DNA of 9,548 nucleotides, taken from positions 1-9,548 of the forward strand of contig VBJT01000115.1 in the NCBI GenBank assembly GCA_005880075.1, written 5' to 3'. Every line of letters begins with the position of its first letter. The first letter of the stretch is position 1. Position numbers and translations under genes: made by a program. Positions 6,775 to 9,548 of the stretch are shown here, in pieces. This DNA comes from Chloroflexota bacterium. Lineage in GTDB: Bacteria > Chloroflexota > Dehalococcoidia > SM23-28-2 > RBG-16-64-32. Below the pieces are notes generated by a model that saw nothing but the letters and a program-made list of their open reading frames with translations, made no database searches and was not told the origin of the DNA.

Positions 6775-7158
6775 CTAGGAGCGAGCGGGGCGACCATTCG
6801 ATTTGGGCGGCGGTTCGCCGCCTGGCTCGATTATCGGCGCCTCGCTGCTGGACTTGGGCGCCGACTTCTCTTGACTGGCGCGGAGGGTGCGGTCCACTTC
6901 TTCGGCGATATTGGAGAAGCCACCGCCCATGCTGGACCTGAACTCGTTCAATTCCTTACGGACTTCATCGTATTCTTTTGTCAGTTCCTGCAGCTCTTGA
7001 CGGATGTCTGCGGTTGCGTCGTTGGCGTAACCGCGCATGTAGCGTACGGCGCGGGCAAGTTGGACGGCGACACCGGGTATCCGTTCGGGACCAAGGACAA
7101 TAACGGCGACAATGGCAACGAGGGCAACTTCGAGCGGGCCGACACCCAGAAAATTCAT
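6775..7158 (-). CDS. Sec-independent translocase subunit TatA/TatB
   Basis: A single N-terminal membrane helix (MNFLGVGPLEVALVAIVAVI), a hinge (LGPERIP), an amphipathic helix (VAVQLARAVRYMRGYAN) and a charged coiled-coil-like stretch (about residues 50-75) ending in a low-complexity Pro/Ser/Lys tail are the hallmarks of TatA/B. The Glu in GPLE and the GPERIP hinge fit TatB or a dual-function TatA. The window shows only one such gene, so I do not choose between them. I place the start at the ATG at 7158, giving 127 residues. An ATG four codons upstream at 7170 is in frame, but it overlaps the -10 hexamer, so it should not be on the transcript, and the homology-like sequence begins at MNFLG. 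It forms an operon with tatC. Confidence 0.93.
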   Translation of the reverse strand: MNFLGVGPLEVALVAIVAVIVLGPERIPGVAVQLARAVRYMRGYANDATADIRQELQELTKEYDEVRKELNEFRSSMGGGFSNIAEEVDRTLRASQEKSAPKSSSEAPIIEPGGEPPPKSNGRPARS

Positions 7159-7168
7159 CGCGTAGCCC

Positions 7169-7174
7169 ATTATA
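7169..7174 (-). promoter_or_regulatory. Consensus -10 element of the tatA-tatC operon
   Basis: The minus strand reads a perfect TATAAT 10 bases before the ATG at 7158. No convincing -35 lies 16-18 bases upstream. The predicted start of transcription is about 4 bases before the ATG, giving a leaderless mRNA, the same geometry as at protease-uvrB. Confidence 0.5.
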
Positions 7175-7208
7175 AGCTACGGGTTCAAACTGCCGACAGG
7201 TTGCCGGT

Positions 7209-7244
7209 CCGGGGACTAGTTGCGGCGACGACGACTAGTCCCGG
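7209..7244 (-). terminator. Hairpin closing the fabD-fabG-nusB-acpP operon
   Basis: CCGGGGACTAGT (7209-7220) pairs with ACTAGTCCCGG (7234-7244) as an 11-bp stem with one bulged G and a 13-base loop. It begins 13 bases after the acpP stop. No U-tract follows on the minus strand, so it may be a weak or factor-aided terminator or a 3' end protecting structure. Confidence 0.45.
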
Positions 7245-7256
7245 CGAAGAAAACGG

Positions 7257-7523
7257 TCAGGCGTCGTCGTCGGTTATGCCGTGCTCCTGAATATAGTTGA
7301 CGGCGTCTTGAACGGTGATGATCTTTTCGGCGTCCTCGTCGGCGACCTCGATGGTCTTGCCAGCCTTGCTGAATTCTTCTTCGAGGGACATTATGAGCTC
7401 CACGAGGTCGAGCGAATCGGCGTTGAGGTCGTCAACGAAGGAGGTCTGCGGTGTGATCTCACCCTCGTCGACACCCAGTTGCTCGGCAATAATTTTTCGT
7501 ACTCGCTCGAAGACCGTGGCCAC
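7257..7523 (-). CDS. acpP: Acyl carrier protein
   Basis: This 88-residue acidic protein carries the growing acyl chain in type II fatty acid synthesis. The phosphopantetheine attachment site is S37 in NADSLDLVEL (34-43). The four-helix pattern, with FERVRKIIAEQLGV at the start and TVQDAVNYIQEHG near the end, is typical, and only the acidic TDDDA tail is slightly longer than usual. The start is GTG at 7523 with an excellent AAGGAGGT about 5 bases upstream. A strong site here fits the high level of carrier protein a cell needs. It is the last gene of the fab cluster, 19 bases after nusB. Confidence 0.98.
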   Translation of the reverse strand: MATVFERVRKIIAEQLGVDEGEITPQTSFVDDLNADSLDLVELIMSLEEEFSKAGKTIEVADEDAEKIITVQDAVNYIQEHGITDDDA

Positions 7524-7524
7524 T

Positions 7525-7540
7525 TAGTACCTCCTTGGCC
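7525..7540 (-). promoter_or_regulatory. Strong ribosome binding site of acpP
   Basis: The minus strand reads AAGGAGGT ACTAA before the GTG start of acpP, a near-perfect anti-16S match. It stands out because most other genes of the window have no visible Shine-Dalgarno sequence, and it shows that this organism's ribosomes use one. Confidence 0.75.
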
Positions 7541-7542
7541 TT

Positions 7543-7953
7543 TTAACGCGTGGTAAGCACAGTGACGGAGCCCAGTACTCCGTTGATGAACTTCGGGGAT
7601 TTCTCGCCGCCAAAATCTTTGGCCAGTTCCACGGCTTCGTTTATCGCGGCGCGCACCGGCACCCTATTATCGATGAGGACTTCGTATATCGCAAGCCTGA
7701 GTATGTTGCGGTCAATGACGGCCAACTGGTCGATGGGGAAGGCAGGGGCGGTGGCTTCAATCGTCTTGTCGATCTGATCTTTATTGGAGAGGACGCCGTT
7801 CACGAGCTCCTCGGCGAACCTCTTTACTTCCTCGGAGAGCGGCCCGCTTTTGAATTGGCGTGCGATAGTCTCTTCCGGTTGGTGTCCAACGCTATCCAGC
7901 TCGAACAACGCCTGCAAAGCGGCTATCCTTGCCCGACGCCGCTTGCCGGTCAT
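7543..7953 (-). CDS. nusB: Transcription antitermination factor NusB
   Basis: At 136 residues this is a full-length all-helical NusB, which with NusE (S10) binds boxA RNA and promotes antitermination on rRNA operons. The basic N terminus (KRRRARIAALQALFELD, 4-20) is the RNA-binding region typical of the family, and the C-terminal half shows the usual IDRNILRLAIYEVL and RAAINEAVELAKDFGGEKSP motifs followed by FINGVLGSV. ATG at 7953 is 2 bases after the fabG stop, so translation is probably coupled. It sits inside a lipid operon, between fabG and acpP, rather than beside ribH or a rRNA-linked gene, where NusB is often found. Confidence 0.97.
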   Translation of the reverse strand: MTGKRRRARIAALQALFELDSVGHQPEETIARQFKSGPLSEEVKRFAEELVNGVLSNKDQIDKTIEATAPAFPIDQLAVIDRNILRLAIYEVLIDNRVPVRAAINEAVELAKDFGGEKSPKFINGVLGSVTVLTTR

Positions 7954-7955
7954 CG

Positions 7956-8702
7956 CTAGAGCCCGAGTCCGCCGTCCACAGCGAGCACTTGTCCAGTGAT
8001 GTATGAAGCGCCGTCCGACGCCAGGAAGACTACGGTAGCGGCAATATCTTCAGGTGTGCCAAAACGGTCTATCAACAAGCGCTGCTTTACGCCTTCAACG
8101 ATTTCCTTGCGTATGTCTTTCGTAAGCTCGGTGATGACCAGTCCCGGCATAATGAGGTTAGCGGTGACGTTGCGGGAACCCATCTCCCTGGCAACCGCAC
8201 GCGTGAATCCGATCAGGCCGGACTTGGCGGCGGCATAGTTTGCCTGCCCGGCATTCCCCGCAAGGCCGGAGACGCTGCCGATATTGATAACGCGCCCCCA
8301 GCGCTCCTTCATCATCGGCCGCAAGGCTGCCCTGGTGCAGAGGAAAACGGCTCTCAAGTTCAGGTCCATGACCTGATCCCAGTCATCCAGAGACATGCGG
8401 AGCAGCAACGTGTCCCGGTTGAAGCCGGCGTTGTTTACGAGCACGTCCAGGCGGCCAAGCCCGTCGATTGCCTCCTGGACCATGCGCTCGGCGTCTTCCG
8501 GCACGCGGACGTCTCCACGGACAACCAGCGCACGCCCGCCCGCGCCTTCAATCTCCTTGCGCAAGGCGTGCGCCTGCTCTTCGCTCTTGTAGTAGTTCAC
8601 GGCGACGGCCGCGCCATGACGCGCCAGATGACGGCAGATGGAGCTGCCGATGCCGCGCGAGCCGCCGGTCACCAGCGCGACATGGCCGCTAAGATCAAAC
8701 AT
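7956..8702 (-). CDS. fabG: 3-oxoacyl-[acyl-carrier-protein] reductase FabG
   Basis: This 248-residue short-chain dehydrogenase reduces 3-oxoacyl-ACP to 3-hydroxyacyl-ACP with NADPH in each round of fatty acid elongation. The cofactor motif TGGSRGIG is at 12-19, NNAG at 90-93, and the catalytic tetrad is N115 (DLNLRAVF), S143, Y156 and K160 (QANYAAAK). The C-terminal DGG (243-245) is typical. R16 in the GSRG turn fits NADPH preference. ATG at 8702 overlaps the end of fabD by 8 bases, with no clear ribosome binding site, so reinitiation after fabD is likely. The neighbours fabD and acpP support the FabG assignment over other short-chain dehydrogenases. Confidence 0.95.
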   Translation of the reverse strand: MFDLSGHVALVTGGSRGIGSSICRHLARHGAAVAVNYYKSEEQAHALRKEIEGAGGRALVVRGDVRVPEDAERMVQEAIDGLGRLDVLVNNAGFNRDTLLLRMSLDDWDQVMDLNLRAVFLCTRAALRPMMKERWGRVINIGSVSGLAGNAGQANYAAAKSGLIGFTRAVAREMGSRNVTANLIMPGLVITELTKDIRKEIVEGVKQRLLIDRFGTPEDIAATVVFLASDGASYITGQVLAVDGGLGL

Positions 8703-9548
8703 GAGATGTAGCAGCAGGAACGGAGGGTCGATCGAGTGATCGTAGCGTGAGTTGCGGCGAGTCTCGTTTGAGCATCGTGATGAGTGCCTGTCCAGGGCCC
8801 GCTTCCACGAAATGACGGACCCCCGCGTCGATCATATAAAGTGTGGACTGATACCAGCGGACGGGGGTCTCCATCTGCCGGCCAAGTTCGGAGATCAGTT
8901 CCCGAGCAGTCGCGATCGGCCTGGCGGTTACATTCCCGATCACTGGTATGACAGGCTCGTGCGCGACGACGCTCGCCAGTACCGGTTCGAAATTTCGCGC
9001 CGCGCCTGCCATAAGAGACGTATGGAAAGCACCCGCGACTTTCATCGGCAGCCCCCTGCCTCCCTGCTCTTTGGCCAAGCGACAGGCAGCTTCAACAGCT
9101 TCCGGTTTTCCTCCGATGACAGTTTGCGTGCGGGCGTTGGAATTACATTGCACCGCTCCCGAGAGCCGGCAGAGTTCACTCACAGCTTCTTCGGATAGTC
9201 CAACAATCGCCGCCATCGTTCCGGGGTTCTCGGTACCCGCTTCCGCCATCAGCCGTCCGCGCTCGCGAACCAAGCGGAGGGCATCCGCGAAGCGAAGCGA
9301 CCCTGCGGCCACGAGCGCTGTATACTCACCGAGGCTGTGCCCCGCCAGATACACGGGTCTCCTCTGAATAACCCCAAACTCCAGCGCGGCGGCAAGAATC
9401 GCCAGGGAAGCGGTCAAGATGGCGGGCTGGGCGTTGACGGTTCGGGTCAGCTCGTCTTCAGGGCCCTCCAAGCAAAGGCGGCTAAGCCTGATTCCCAGCA
9501 CTTCATCGGCAGTCTGAAAGACGGTCCTCGCGCCGTGGGACGACTGCG
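8695..9548 (-). CDS. fabD: Malonyl-CoA:ACP transacylase FabD (5' end outside window)
   Basis: This enzyme moves malonyl from CoA to acyl carrier protein, making the extender unit for fatty acid synthesis. About 283 residues are visible. The frame is open to the window edge, so roughly the first 25-30 residues, including the expected GQGSQ loop, are missing. Readable from the edge are HGARTVFQTADEVLGIRLSR and EGPEDELTRTVNAQPAIL. The nucleophile elbow is GHSLGEYTAL with the Ser at visible residue 71, and the second catalytic residue is the His in GAFHTSLM at visible residue 175. A GTG at 9501 could be mistaken for the start, but family similarity continues upstream. The 8-base overlap with fabG indicates one operon. 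Confidence 0.96.
   Translation of the reverse strand, partial: QSSHGARTVFQTADEVLGIRLSRLCLEGPEDELTRTVNAQPAILTASLAILAAALEFGVIQRRPVYLAGHSLGEYTALVAAGSLRFADALRLVRERGRLMAEAGTENPGTMAAIVGLSEEAVSELCRLSGAVQCNSNARTQTVIGGKPEAVEAACRLAKEQGGRGLPMKVAGAFHTSLMAGAARNFEPVLASVVAHEPVIPVIGNVTARPIATARELISELGRQMETPVRWYQSTLYMIDAGVRHFVEAGPGQALITMLKRDSPQLTLRSLDRPSVPAATSHV

Overview
This 9.5 kb window has moderate to high GC content and every gene lies on the minus strand, so the layout is described from high to low coordinates. The protein styles suggest a member of the Chloroflexota, probably a Dehalococcoidia or SAR202-like lineage. The hints are an FtsK with an extra segment before its RITNLANDLALAL motif, a TatB-like subunit beginning MNFLGVGPLE, a small DTG aspartic protease of a type common in that group, and start regions without Shine-Dalgarno sequences. 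This is an inference from sequence style, not from a marker gene.

The first block (9548 to 7257) carries lipid genes: fabD (5' end outside the window), fabG, nusB and acpP. They are tightly packed with overlaps or gaps of 2 to 19 bases and so look like one operon. It closes at a hairpin (7209-7244). The second block (7174 to 5962) is tatA/B and tatC, with a strong -10 element at the start of tatA. The third block (5953 to 1239) is a family 4 uracil-DNA glycosylase, RNase J and FtsK, with a sigma70-like promoter directly in front of the glycosylase start.

A gene-poor stretch follows (858-1238). It is not empty. It has a near-consensus promoter (TTGACA, 16 bases, TATTTT), a 20-codon ORF with a strong ribosome binding site, several short hairpins in a row and an 11-bp terminator-like hairpin. 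This looks like its own transcript of about 245 nt, either a structured small RNA or a small-peptide mRNA.

The last gene (857 to 1, continuing past the window edge) is the most unusual feature. A complete single-DTG retropepsin-like aspartic protease domain of about 120 residues runs without a stop codon into the N terminus of the excision-repair helicase UvrB. No ATG, GTG or TTG codon lies in frame at the junction where UvrB would normally start, so UvrB appears to be made only as a fusion.

Three of the transcription unit heads (protease-UvrB, tatA, glycosylase) place a -10 hexamer only 8 to 10 bases before the start codon. This predicts leaderless mRNAs. By contrast acpP and the small ORF have good Shine-Dalgarno sequences.
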